DNA of 64,000 bases from Cycas panzhihuaensis (Eukaryota > Cycadophyta). Below are positions 26,227 through 38,140 of the stretch, one piece after another; position 1 is the first letter of the stretch; the number at the start of each line of letters is the position of its first letter. The notes under the pieces are model-generated. The model did not search any database and was not told the origin of the DNA. It worked only from the letters and a program-made list of their open reading frames with translations. Made by a program: the position numbers and the translations under genes. The DNA is taken from the NCBI GenBank assembly GCA_023213395.1, contig CM041465.1:32247741-32311740 (forward strand). Reading direction: 5' to 3'.

Positions 26227-26784
26227 GCCCCACAAACACACAACCAATATAAAATTAATCTTTTAATTAAGAAAAATAATATCCATAAAGTTTTACGAAA
26301 GTGATAGATAATCATAAAATATAATTTTGAGCCCCTAGATGGTCTCATTTGAACCTGAAAATGTCACAAATGATGGTGTAACCAACAAAGTAGGTTATGG
26401 TAATACTCACTTTTTAAATATATAATTGTTACAAAAATTTGGACTTAAACGGATACTTGGGTCAAAAGTTGTAATCCCAACAAGTTAACCCTTTAAATTA
26501 GGTTCTTTCAGATGCTCTTACATCATCCCTCCCTGTTTGAAAATAACTCAACTCCTATGAGTTATTATGTTGAAACTCCCACCACTTGTCCATGTTGAGT
26601 TTCTTTAATTCACCTTCTAAAATTTAGGTATTGTCCTCATTTTCTAGTATTTTATATTAGACCAAATACTTGTTGCAACTGTGGGGGCATATTGACTTGT
26701 AATAATAACAAGGGATTAGTTTTTTTTATTTCTATAATATTTGAGGGATTATTGTTTGTATGGTTAAAAGTGAAAGAAGATGAA
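26227..26784. other. Spacer between elements B and C
   Basis: AT-rich, no protein-like frame, nothing recognised. It is presumably the older DNA into which B and C inserted. Confidence 0.5.
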
Positions 26785-26789
26785 ATCAC

Positions 26790-27083
26790 TGAAAGAGGTT
26801 AATATATCAAGGTTATTTATGTAGATTAATTAAGTGACTTTAGGGTATATTGTTAGCATTAGTCTCTTAGTGAAATGTGCTTTATATGTATTTGGATGTA
26901 ATTTCAAGCTCATGTCATTAAACTAGAAAATCCTAACCCTAATGCTCACCCTCAATAATAAAAGGTGAAATCTCAATGAGGGAGTTATTATTCATTCTCA
27001 CATCTTGTTTTTATCTCTTCTTCATTCTCCATTGCTATTATATGTATGTGAGTGATTTATTCCCTAGATCTATGCTTCTTTCA
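26790..27083 (+). repeat. 5' LTR of element C
   Basis: Starts TGAAAGAGG, ends TTTCA, and shares blocks such as GCATTAGTCTCTTAGTGAAAT and ATTCCCTAGATC with the right LTR. It lacks about 20 bp present in the right copy. Confidence 0.92.
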
Positions 27084-27930
27084 TATGGTATTAGAGCTAG
27101 AAGGGGATCTATTCACTCTATTCCACTTGTATAGAGTTATTTTGCCCCTCCTTCACCTTTAATATGAAGTATTGAGAGTGCACTCATCATTTTTAAAAAT
27201 TTATAGTTTTTTTATTATACCAAGCTTGTATTTCATTTACAACATTTTTTAATATGCTCTATTTACTTGCAGGTGCATTGAGGATTAAAACTATTAGACG
27301 AAAGAAAGTTTCTTGGCTTTAGACTCCTAAAGAAAATAGTTTTTTATCAATCTTTGTGGCTAATTTTAAATTTTACTAAGAGAGATTCTATTGATTTTTC
27401 ATCATAAATCAATTTTCATTTATAAATCTATGCTATAAAGCTATAGGAAAAATTTTTAGCTATTTACGAATGGCAGAAATAAGCCTAAACTGTTTGGGAA
27501 AATGGTTATTTAGCTCTACGATAGGTTACTCTAAATATTGGAAGATGACAATAGAGCCTCAAAAGATATAAGTTGTGACTCTAAACTGATGAGCGTACAT
27601 CTAGCACTATTATTTGAAGATAGAAGAGTTGACAAAGGCAAAGCTAGTATAGAAGAATCATCTTCTCCACCTTCAGTTAACAAAGGCAAAACAATGGTAG
27701 AAGGACCATCTTCCCTAGGTGCATCAACATCCTCCTCACAAAAATATTATTTTAATGAATAAGATAAGAACCAAGAAGTTGAAGAAATGAGGATCTCATT
27801 CCCAACTCGAGGATCTCGTGAAGCCCGCTAGCTCAATAAGGACATATGACCAGATGAGATCAACAAAACTGGCACTCGAAGTGCCCATAGAGAAAGGATG
27901 CAAGAATTATTATATATTGAGCTTGAACTA
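27084..27930 (+). other. Leader and linker of element C
   Basis: The first part is untranslated leader. From 27538 an open piece of 74 codons is Ser/Lys-rich (DKGKASIEESSSPPSVNKGK), like the variable linker that separates integrase from RT in copia elements. This suggests the deletion joined the leader almost directly to that linker. Confidence 0.6.
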
Positions 27931-29830
27931 GTAGAATTGCACATTACTTTTAGTGAAGAGTCCCTCTCATACCAAAAAGCTATGAAACATTTAGTTTAGA
28001 GAAATGCAATAAATGAAGAATACCAATCTCTTATAAAAAAAGGTATATGGGAGCTCGTTGATCTACCACTTGGTAGAAAGGTAGCTCAAAATAAATGAGT
28101 ATTCAAAAACAAATACAGATTAGACAACACCCTTGAAAAATATAAGGTGAGGTTGGTAGCTAAAGGATTCATACAAAGGGAAGGCATCAACTACATTGAA
28201 GTATTTGCGCTTATAACCAAGTGACCTACAATTAGAACTCTTATGCTCTTGACTACTCAACAGAGCTAAAAAATCTATGAGCTTGATATTAACACTATGT
28301 TTCTCAGTGAAGATCTTGAAGAAGAAATATACATGGCTCAACCAAAAGGATATGAGATCAAAAGTCAAGAGCATAAGGTTTGAAAACTCAGAAAGTCCAT
28401 GTACGACTCTAAACAAGCCCCTCATGCTTGGTTTATCAAGTTGTCTGAAAGAATGATGCAACTTAGATATGAGATTTGTGACTACCAAGATATTGATGTA
28501 ACACCGTTCATCAAGCGGCAAAAGGACAAAGTCGCTTATCTCATAATCTTTATGGATGACATGCCAGTAATGGGTAACAATGAATAGACAATAAGCCAAC
28601 TGAAAAAGGACCTCAGGAAAATGTTTAAATTGTTTGACCTCAGTTTGATGAAATAATACTTAGGAATTGAAGTAACATAAAAGAATGAAAAATTTTTTCT
28701 CTCAAGAAAAATACATCAACAATCTTCTAACCAAGTTTTAGTTAGAAGATGCTCGACCAATGGCTTTACCTATGGACCCTCAAGCCCCTCATGCTTGGTT
28801 TGTCAAGTTATTTGAAAGAATGATTCAACTCAGATATGGGATTTGTGACTACCAAGATATTAATATAACATCGTTCATCAAGCGCCAAAAGGACAAAGTC
28901 ACTTATCTTATAATCTTTGTGGATGACATACCAGTAACGAGTAATAGTAAACATGGAATAATCTAATTGAAAAAGGACCTCAGTAAAATGTTTGAATTGT
29001 TTGACCTAGATTTGATGAAATAGTACTTGTGAATTGAAGTAACACAAAAGAATGAGAAATTTTTCCTCTCAAGAAAAATACAACTACAATCTTCTAATCA
29101 AGTTTCAGTTAGAAGATGCTTGACTGGTGGCTTTACCTGTGGACCATAATACCAAACTCTTAGCTGATGGTGACACTAGGAAAGCAAACATAACACTCTA
29201 CATGAAACTTGTAAGTAGTCTCATCTACACTACTAATATAAGGCCAAATATTACACACTCTATCAACATTCTTATATAATTTATGATTAATCCTAAGCAT
29301 AATCACTGGTAGACTACAATTTGAGTGTTTAAATACCTAAAGATGACTAGCAAATTTGGTCTATTATATGAACCTAATAATGAATTTAAGCTTTCTTCAT
29401 ACATAGACTTAGACTTTGTAGGAGATAAAGATACAAGAAGATCTGTGTTTAGGTATGTAACATTTCTTAGAACAACAACAATATCATAGAGATCTAAACG
29501 ACAAAAAATAGTTACTGATTCAATTACCAAAGATGAATATATTACTACTTCTGAGACTAGTAAGGAGGTGATATAACTTAAAAAATTATTAGAAACATTA
29601 AATATCACCCAAATAATTCCTACCAACCTTTGTATGGATAATCAATCAATAATCTACATGGTGAAAAAACCTATATTTCATAATCATACCAAATATATAA
29701 GTATGAAAGTCTATAGGATTAGAGAACTAATTCATGACGGCACAATTCAACTGGAATATTGCCCCATAGTAGATTAAGTGGTCGATATCTTCACTAAATC
29801 ACTATAAAAGGTGAAGTTTGAACAGTTTTG
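27931..29830 (+). pseudogene. Element C reverse transcriptase and RNase H (broken, RT core duplicated)
   Basis: RT blocks: NAINEEYQSLIKKGIWELVD, KYKVRLVAKGFIQREGINY, ELDINTMFLSEDLEEEIYM, then KQAPHAWF and a catalytic box reading FMDD. A 367-bp stretch with this core is present twice in tandem; the second copy reads FVDD. RNase H follows with YIDLDFVGDKDTRRS, DEYI and CMDNQSIIYM. Stops are frequent throughout. Confidence 0.88.
28414..29146 (+). repeat. Tandem duplication (367 bp) inside the RT of element C
   Basis: Unit 1 is 28414-28780 and unit 2 is 28781-29146, both beginning CAAGCCCCTCATGCTTGG and ending near GGCTTTACC-TGGACC. The period of 367 is not a multiple of three. The units have diverged at several percent of sites, so the duplication is not recent. 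Confidence 0.95.
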
Positions 29831-30312
29831 AAGGTAGATCGACCTTAGAACCTCCATCTTTGACTGATCAAAGAAGATGGAAACAAGATAATCATACTTT
29901 ATTCTATTCATGAAAACCTCTTATGGGTGTGGAAGAATAAGAGTAAGTCTCTGCTCTATCCTATTTATGAAAACCCTATGTGGGCACAAAAGGATAAGGG
30001 TTGTACTAATTTTAGAAAATCAGAACCTGTGAAAACCTAAAAGGGCATAAGGGATAACCAAATGGTATATGGAGACTCAACAGATCAAGCTGCATAATTA
30101 AGCTACTTGGCTATCAAGTTACACCAAGAGCTACCTTAGCCATTTTGATTTATAAAAGGGGCTATAGATCTTAGAAAGTCTGTAGATTTTTATTCTCCAT
30201 GAGGGTTTTTCCACAAAAGTATTATTTAGAATTTCAATATAATAATGAGGCTCAAATGAAGATATCATAGAATAGATTTTCTCAAAATGACCTTCTACCA
30301 TTAAGAGGGGAT

Positions 30313-30625
30313 TAAAAAAGGTTAATGTATCAAGGTCATTTGTGTAGATTAATTAAGTGACCTTAGGGTATATTATTAGCATTAGTCTCTTAGTGAAATA
30401 CGATTTATATATATTTGGATATGATTTCAGGTTCCTATCATGAGGTGGAAAAATTCTAACCCTAATACTCACCCTTAATAATAAAAGGCGAAATCTCAAG
30501 GAGGGAGTCATTATTTATTCCTACTTTCAAGCTTTGTTCTCATATCTTGTTTTTATCTCTTCTTCATTTTCTATTATCATTATGTGCATGTGAGTGATAT
30601 ATTCCCTAGATCCATCCTTCTTTTA
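30313..30625 (+). repeat. 3' LTR of element C
   Basis: Preceded by a purine tract (AAGAGGGGA, about 30303-30311). The terminal TG has mutated to TA. Followed by the ATCAC target duplication. Confidence 0.9.
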
Positions 30626-30630
30626 ATCAC

Positions 30631-32850
30631 CCACATTAAAAGATTGATCCGAGTGGTTGCAATCAACGAGTTATTTGATGTGATTTTGGATGGCTGGCAA
30701 ATTTTGTTTAATTGTATGAAGAATTTGGTCCATATCTTAAAGTTTTTGTTGTATTGTTGCAATTCTAAGATTTCTAGCCAAGGTATGATGCGATGGAGGA
30801 GGATATCCATAGAGGTCCATGAAGGGCAACACATGAATAACCGAGTGGTGGGATGAGTTAGACTAATATTTAGTAAGAGCTAGACATGAGGTCTACTTAT
30901 GTTGATGTTCTAAAGAAAAACACCTTAGATAAGTTTTCAATGCCTTATTTAAGACTTTTGATTAACCACCTGTTTATAGGTGGTAGGAAAAAAATCATAT
31001 TAAAGGAAGTCTTGGTAGCTCAAAAAAGTTCTTGCCAAAATGTACTAGTAAATTTGGGGTCCTGATCACATACTATTATTAAAAGAAAACTATAGAAGTG
31101 AAAAATGGATTGAATATAGATATCTATTAGGAGAGGGGCTTTGTATAAAGTATAGACTATTGGGAAGTATGCATACCTAGTGAGTCTATTAATAACCACC
31201 CATATGGAATCAAAACTTGTAGATATTGATAAGTTGGAAATAAAATCCATGGCAATATATTACCATTTACCTTATGGTATATGTAGTGGATGAAGAAGAC
31301 TAGGGTGGGCCTTTATTTCTACCTTGTTCCTTTAACACATATCATATTCATAAATAAATAAGAGGATTAAGGTTTTAATGTTTGGTCAATAGGAATCCAA
31401 TAAAATATAATGATAGGTTTTGTTAAATCCTGAATGGCTATTATGGGGAGTGGAATGGTATTCAAACAAATTTTTTTTGATAAATGATGAAGTTGGGTGG
31501 ATGAATATATAATTTTGATACAATAAGTGGGAGTTATATAAAGACCGGTCTCTTGGAGGCCCATTTATCAAAATTTAGTTATATATTATTATCAACCATT
31601 AGGTCCACTAATCATAATGGTTTAGGTATGGAGATTGCATGGATGACTGATTTAGTGGGGAAGCCTCTATTGGAAGACAAGAGGGTATCAACAAGAACAT
31701 TCTCTTTTCCCTTCTTGTATGAGATCTCCAAATCAAAGACTTGCAAGTAATCAATCCATTTGCTTGCTCTTCAAAGAGGGTTGGTTAGTTAAGCAGGTGG
31801 CAAAGGTTATTATGGTCAGTTAAGATAGTGAATTTGGAACCCAAAAGATATTGGTGCCATTTATCGATGATGTATAAGATAACTTTCATCTCTTTTTTAT
31901 GTGTGGATAAGCAACATTCATGATCTTTAAGTTTCTTACTTTCAAATGCTATAGAATGAAAATCTTGCATAAGAATGACACCTAAACTAGAACTTGAGGC
32001 ATCACATTCTAATTTAGAAGGATTGTGAGAAATTAGGGGTAGCCAATATAGGGATAGAAGTCATGACAACATTAAGGATGTTGAAGGCCATGTATACTTC
32101 TGGAGACCATAGAAAGGTATCTTTTCTAAGCAGATTTGTTAGCACAATAGTGATAGAGGTATAGTTTCAGGCAAACCAATGATAAAACCTTGTGAGACCC
32201 AAGCAAACTCTGAGTTGGGTAAGATTTTTAGGTTTTGGCCAGGTGGTGATGATAAAAAATTTGTTTGGGTCAACTCTAACTTCACTAAATAAAATGATAG
32301 GGCTCAAACACTGAAGCTTAATTTTTCCAAACTCATATTTAGATAACTTAACATAGAGTTTATGATGATTGAGAATCTAAAGAATAGTCTTTAGATGTTG
32401 AAGGTGAGTTTATATATTTATGCTCTATACCAAGATGTCATAAAAAAATAATGACAAATTTTCAAAGATATGGTATAAAAATTTTATTCATTAAGACCTA
32501 GAATGTTACTGGAGTATTACAAAGATTAAAAGGCATTACTTAAAATTTAAAGTACTCATGATATATGTAAAATATAGTTTTGGGACAATCTTTTAGGGTG
32601 ATACGAATTTGGTAGTATTCAACTTGAAGGTCTAGCTTGGAGAAAATTGTGGCCCCATGTATCTCATCAGTAGTTTGAGGTGTAGGAAATTTTCTATCGA
32701 TTATGATCTTATTGAGTTCACAATAGTCAATATAGAGGTAGGAAGACCCATCCTTTTTCCTAACCAAGATAATAAGTGCAATGTAGGGGATTTTATTGGA
32801 TGTAGTTTTGGATGTTGCATGTATCTAGAGATAACTCCAACTTAACACGA
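30631..32850 (-). pseudogene. Element D: Ty3/gypsy pol remnant (RT, RNase H, integrase)
   Basis: Reading the minus strand from 32850 down: RT (VRKKDGSSYLYIDYCELNK, then ATIFSKLDLQVEYYQI, about 32540-32790), RNase H (MQDFHSIAFESKKLKDHE, then KWHQYLLGSKFTILTDH, 31785-31970), integrase zinc region (EYHSTPHNSHSGFNKTYH, then YEYDMC-RNKVE, about 31330-31470) and integrase core (MDFISNLSIS, VVINRLTRYAYF, CDQDPKFTSTFW, 31020-31250). No LTRs were found on either side. Its right edge meets element E near 32850 and its left edge meets the target duplication of element C. Confidence 0.85.
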
Positions 32851-33396
32851 AATATCTAGTCTTATAGTTATGAGATAGATAAGCTTACCTATTAATTATC
32901 TATGCAATGTTCCATCCACTGGTTATCCATCATCATTGACATTTAGAACATAGTTGATTTCCACTGGAGTAGCATAGGTATTGCAACCCTCTATTCTAAA
33001 ATTTTGAAAAAGTTTTTTGACATATTTTCCTTAAGATATGAAAATAGAATCCTTTCGTTAGCTGACTCTAATGCCTAGATAATAATGAAGAAAATCCATA
33101 TTTGTCATTTCAAATTCATTTTTCATCTATAGTTTGATTTTATAGATTGTATTATTATCATTTCTTGTAACTATCATGTTATTTATATAAACCACATTGA
33201 TAGTTATTAAATTGCCTTTATTTATTTTAATATAAAGACTAGGATTAGAGTTGCATCTGTAAAATCCTGTTTGTCATAGATGCTAATTTAACTTTGCATA
33301 CCATGCTTTGGGTTTGTGTTTTAGTCCATATAAGGCCTTTTCTAGTTTTCATATATCATGTCCTTTACATTTTTTATATAACTTATTGGTTACTAC
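32851..33396 (-). pseudogene. Element E, left piece: copia RT C-terminal half
   Basis: On the minus strand this reads KALYGLKHKPKAWYAKL near 33300-33340, a degraded catalytic box (VVYINN for the usual YVDD, near 33190), LHYYLGIRVS near 33070-33090 and IGKLIYLITIRLDIS near 32860-32880. It continues the RT begun in the middle piece (42593 onward), interrupted by element F. RNase H and the LTR of E were not found to the left, where element D begins. Confidence 0.85.
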
Positions 33397-33752
33397 TATT
33401 AACGTGGCAGTTGTTTATTAAACGATGGATTAATGTTAATGTGGTTTAACCAAGGTGATTAAGCAAAAAGGTAAGAGTTATTTGGAAGGTCATAACCTTA
33501 ATTAGTTGACACCTCTTGGAAGAGTATAAAAGCCTTGAGCCCTTGTGTATCCAATGTATCAAATTATTATGGAATAATAAATATGATCTAGAAGGATCTT
33601 TTGTGGTGGGTTTTTTCCCAAAAGAGTTTTTCCACGTAAATCCTGTGTAATGTGTATTTGTATTATGTGTGTACTTTTTTTGTTTACTTATTATGTATAG
33701 TTAAAGATTCTACAGATGGGAACATACCTATATAATTTTATATTCCTAAATA
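33397..33752 (+). repeat. 5' LTR of element F
   Basis: Terminal TG has become TA (TATTAACG). TATAAAA box at 33525-33531. It is followed by a decayed primer binding site TAATATCATAG at 33753-33763, which corresponds to TGGTATCAGAG. Confidence 0.93.
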
Positions 33753-35130
33753 TAATATCATAGTTATAGGGTCTTACATAACTAAAGCTCGATGTTGAGC
33801 AGAGCAGTGAGATCATCGGTTATCGGGTGAAATCGTCAAACCTAAGACTTATCCTGAAGGTCCATTGTCTTCAGTAACATGCAAAAGAAGGTATAACAAA
33901 TCAATGGTGGTTAAAGTAGTGAAATCCACTATTCAACAAAGCATAAGGGTCTATTGGAATCAATAATCAGTTATGAAGGCCATGGTTATGGTTTGAGTTA
34001 ACTTGTTGGAGCCCATCTAAAGTGGGTTGATGATCTGTAGGGGTGATTCAAGCTAGTAGAGCATGTCTTGATAGTGATTTGGTGATAGAAAGGACAACCA
34101 CACTTATATACATATAAGTTAGTTCATTTCTCAACAAAAACACTTTAGATTTTAATGAGATAAGCTTGTTTACTATTGAACTTCCTTCTCTACACCTTTA
34201 TATGTGATTGGAGCCATGTACTACTATTTTTCTATCCTTATTTGAGTGTTAGTCTAGGTATATAGAAATAGTAGCTGTAGTTCATTAAGTAATACTATAT
34301 TTGCTTGAGTTTGAACTTCATTTACAATCTGTATATGTGAAGTAACCCTACATCTATAATATTTGAGAGTGCTTCAACTTTTATCTATGTGGCTAGGTGT
34401 ATTTTAAGGTGGTTGGACTATATTTATAAGGTCCTTATCAACCATAAGGATAGGACGAAGGCTACAGACCTGTGTGCATTGTGCATTTGCCATTTTTCAT
34501 CACACAACTATTTCATATCATTCCTTGACTATGGAAAGCCAAGAGATATAGAAAGATGTATATATTGATATATCTTACCTTTAGGACCTTAGTATAAGGC
34601 TTATACACATTATTAATATGATTTAAGCATGTGCATTAAGTCATTTGAGCTGTGTGAGGTGTAAAAAGTTGCACAACTTAGAATATGCCTTTTGCCATAT
34701 TCACTTTATAATTTAACAATATAAAAGGCCTTTTAGACCATTAAAATAGGATATATTACCTATTTCAAAGTATTTGGAGCATTTTTATTTCGTTTTAAGT
34801 GTGGATTAAGGAGTTCTTTTTGTCATTTTGACTTAGAGATCGTGCATTATTACCTTATGGAGCCATCCTCAGTCCTTAGAGCACCTTTTTAAGTAACTTA
34901 AGGATCTTTTTTGACACTCTTAAGTTTATTTAAGGGTATTTGTGGCCATTTGTGAGGAGGAAATAGTCTGTGAGCCTCTTGACATGTGCATAGTTAGTGT
35001 TTGGTGCAATCCCCCCCTCCCCCACCCTGCACAAAGTTTATCCTTGAGCTAGAGGAGGACACACAAGTGTATTTTTATCTAGAAGACAATCGTTTTAGTG
35101 TTGTTTGATGCATATTGAAGCTTGTTTCTT
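33753..35130 (+). other. Leader of element F
   Basis: Untranslated leader that aligns with the leader of element B beginning at its second primer binding site (20117). No extra 208-bp segment is present here. A C-rich run lies at about 35009-35023. Confidence 0.75.
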
Positions 35131-36473
35131 GAGATGGAGCATCTTATGCCAAAGGTTATCTTTAATAGTAATAATTTTAGTGAGTGGAAGCCTAATATGG
35201 AGTTTACTTTGATGGTGAATTAACTCTGGGGTATCACTAAGGCTAAGGTGGATGCGATTCAATTAGATCATAAGGAGCATGTTTATCTCGAAGAGAAGAA
35301 ATTTATGGCTATGGGACTGTTAAAACTGTCACTAGCACCAAACCAAAGAGCTTTGGTTCATAATCTAGATGAACTAGATAAAATTTAGATAAAACTATGT
35401 GATACCTTTGAGAAGAAGAAGATGAATAAATGTCTCGCTCTGATGTTGGAGTTACTCAGTTTGTATATGGAAGATGAGAACAATATCATCTCCTATTTGA
35501 ACAAGATCAAAGACTTGAAGAATAAGCTAGAAAAACTAAAGTAAAATTAAATCAATGATGTATTACTGTTCATGATAATTATGTTGAATCTAGCAATTGC
35601 ATTCACCACTTTTTAAACCATTTACGATAGAGATAAGATGATGGAGGCAGAGACTTTTGATAGGCTTAAAAACTTAATTCTAGTAAAGGATGCTGAGTTG
35701 AAACACCATGGTATGCTTGGAGGTTTTGAATCAAGTTAGGCCCTAGCCATAAAGACTCAGAGGAAGGAGGTCACTAAGGAGGAGAAGATCAGATAGAGGT
35801 CAGGAGAAAGTTCATAAGAGAAGAAGAAGTTCAATGGAAAATGTAATTACTACAAGAAGGATGGTCATTGAGAGAAGAATTATTAGTTCAAAAGACATAA
35901 TAAGTGTAAGATAAGGTAGGATGATAAAGGGAAGAGCATTGCTACTCATTTTATCTAAGCAAAAATCTTATCAGTTGAGTCAGATTGGAGAGATTATTGT
36001 GTGCTTAACTCTAGAGTGTAGAAGCATATCTCTTACTAGAGGCATAATTTTGATATGGTAAATGAAAATCATAGTGGTGCAGAAAATGTCCTTAGAGATG
36101 CTCATATTTTTTCAATAGAGGTATTGACGAAGTATCCATTATAGGTGGTAAGTTTACTGGGGTATACTATGTACCCAAGATGCAGTTGAACCTTCTCTTA
36201 GCTTGAGAAATCTGTAAATAAGGCATGGAAGTGGAGTTTTACAATGATAGATGCCTAATTAAGGATCTAAAGTAGAACTTCTCTATTATTACTACTAGAA
36301 AAGTTAGGATAACTTCTAGGTATTTGAGAAATTTTAATCTCAGAAGAAATCTTATGCATTTGTTTCCAACACTGATGACATGAGTAAACTTTAGCACAAT
36401 CACCTAGGACACCTTAACTATAGGAGCATTGCACTACTGAAGAAGTTGAAGATGGTGGAAGGGTTGCCATTGG
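35131..36473 (+). pseudogene. Element F Gag, protease and start of pre-integrase (broken)
   Basis: Gag starts at about 35134 (MEHLMPKVIFNSNNFSEW) and matches Gag of B, with many stops. The zinc knuckle at about 35840-35885 reads CNYYKKDGH-type sequence with a Cys changed to Tyr. The protease triad is NSR instead of DSG (about 36008-36016). The HNHLGHLNYRSIALL block of pre-integrase precedes the insertion point of element G at 36473. Confidence 0.88.
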
Positions 36474-36695
36474 TGTTGGAATATTAATGCACATTTCATT
36501 TGTCCCACATGCAAGTGGGTCCTACTCTTCCATCATGAGTTGTATTATAAATACACAATATAGTGTATCATATTGAATGTTATTGTAAGGATGCTTTATT
36601 AATATAATTTGAGGTACCTTAAGGGTACCGTTTGATTATGTGGAGGTGTTCTATTTTGTTTGTCAATATTTTATTGCAGGTTCTATTTTACAACA
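36474..36695 (+). repeat. 5' LTR of element G
   Basis: 222 bp, TGTTGGAATATTAATGCACA start, ACAACA end, TATAAATA box at 36546-36553. This is short for a plant copia LTR. Confidence 0.97.
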
Positions 36696-36707
36696 TGGTA
36701 TCAGAGC
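36696..36707 (+). promoter_or_regulatory. Primer binding site of element G
   Basis: TGGTATCAGAGC directly after the LTR, a perfect initiator-Met-tRNA type site. Confidence 0.97.
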
Positions 36708-38140
36708 GCCCAAGTTGAGAGAGATGTTTTTGTTCGGTATTAGAGCAATGATTTAGGAGGTGCCATAATGTTGAAATTTCTGAAAAGTAATGGCGAAATT
36801 GAGACAAAGTAGCTCATTCTATAAAATTTGAGTGGTCGCGCCATAGATTTTGGGGTGAAAATGTAAAAATTGTAGCAAAATTAATTTCATCCTGCTATTT
36901 TTCTGTCGCCGTATTTTTGGGACAGATCTGCAACTTCAACTTCAAAGAGCCATAAGTTTGGTTAAAGGTATCCAAATAACCTCAATTTTTTTTTTGATTT
37001 TATGCATTTTTGAATTCTCTTTCTAATGAAAGTAGTTTGAAGTTTATTAGAGTTTAGAATAAAAAGTTATTATCAGTTTATTAGAAGGTACTATTACAGC
37101 CCTTAGAAACCCTAATTATGAAATTCTTAAAAGGGGCATAACCTTTTATCTAGATATCAGAATTCAATTTCATCTAAACCGTTAGAATCGTATTTCAAAG
37201 GCCATCATTTTCATCCATATCTTATGTATTTTTGAGCTATACTTTTTTTTTAGAAATAAGTTTTTAGGAATTTAAGGGTTTCATATTGATATAGTGACAT
37301 GAATGAGGCAATGGTAATGAAGTGATTATTTAAGGCTCTCTTATGTATGTGGCACATGGGAGAGTATTGTTGCAATGTGAGATGACATTAAGCAATATTG
37401 ATGTGAATATATTTGGCACTCTATTAGTGATTTGAGATGCATGATGGTGATTGTTTAATGATAATTTGAGTGCTTTCTTACATGTGTTTGTATGAGAGAG
37501 CTATTGTGACAATGGCATAGTATGGTAATGAAGCGATAGTACATGTGTTTGCATGAATGAGTTGGATGGAATGCGATAATTAAGTACTCCGTGGAATGTG
37601 ATTTACGTGAAGGGACTTGATGGGCATAACAAAGCTAATTTGATGGTAAGAAAGATAGTGATTTGAGGTAATGAGGTGCTTGTTGCATGTGAGGTTACAT
37701 GACAAGATTGGGTAGTTGTTGTTCGTGTTAAGAATGAGATCAAGTATGTTTGATGATGTGTTCTAATTGATTGAATGGGCAAAGAAGGATGAGTTTCTTT
37801 TATTGAAGATACATGAGTTATATGGAAACAAACTTTGTTGAGTGGTGTTATGGCATGAGTTGTGTTTTGGGTAATTAAGCAAAGTGTGATGTGTCTTGGC
37901 AATTTAGTGGTGACATGAGATATGCATGATTCCTATGAGATGTATGTGGTATAATTTTTGATTCTATGGTGAAGAAAGTACTTCAGATATTCTTTGTATA
38001 TGACTATTTGGCAATATATGAGATGCATAAGGCAATGATGTGATGATGAAGTCAGTGATATAAGGGACATGAGACATGAGAAAGTTTGTTGAGATTGATG
38101 GGTGAATTTGTTGATTGGAAAAGGGACATGGTATTAGAAA
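36708..38140 (+). other. Long leader of element G with a C-poor tract
   Basis: About 1.4 kb with no long frame. From about 37300 to 38130 the plus strand is very poor in C (about a tenth of bases in the part I counted) and rich in G and T, with many GTGATTTGAGGT-like words. The His/Thr-rich minus-strand open frame at 37603-37902 is a by-product of this skew. Leaders of full-length copia elements in this window show no such skew. Confidence 0.8.

Larger units (their letters stand above)
26790..30625 (+). mobile_element. Element C: internally deleted Ty1/copia retrotransposon (3.8 kb)
   Basis: LTRs at 26790-27083 and 30313-30625 flanked by a perfect 5-bp target duplication ATCAC (26785-26789 and 30626-30630). 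A primer binding site with one change (TGGTATTAGAGC, about 27086) follows the left LTR. Only RT and RNase H remain; Gag, protease and nearly all integrase are missing, so it is a deletion derivative. It belongs to a different copia family from B and F. Confidence 0.93.

Noticed and set aside
37603-37902. 99-codon minus-strand frame in element G
   Set aside because: Its His/Thr/Ser-rich translation is explained by the C-poor skew of the plus strand; no motif.
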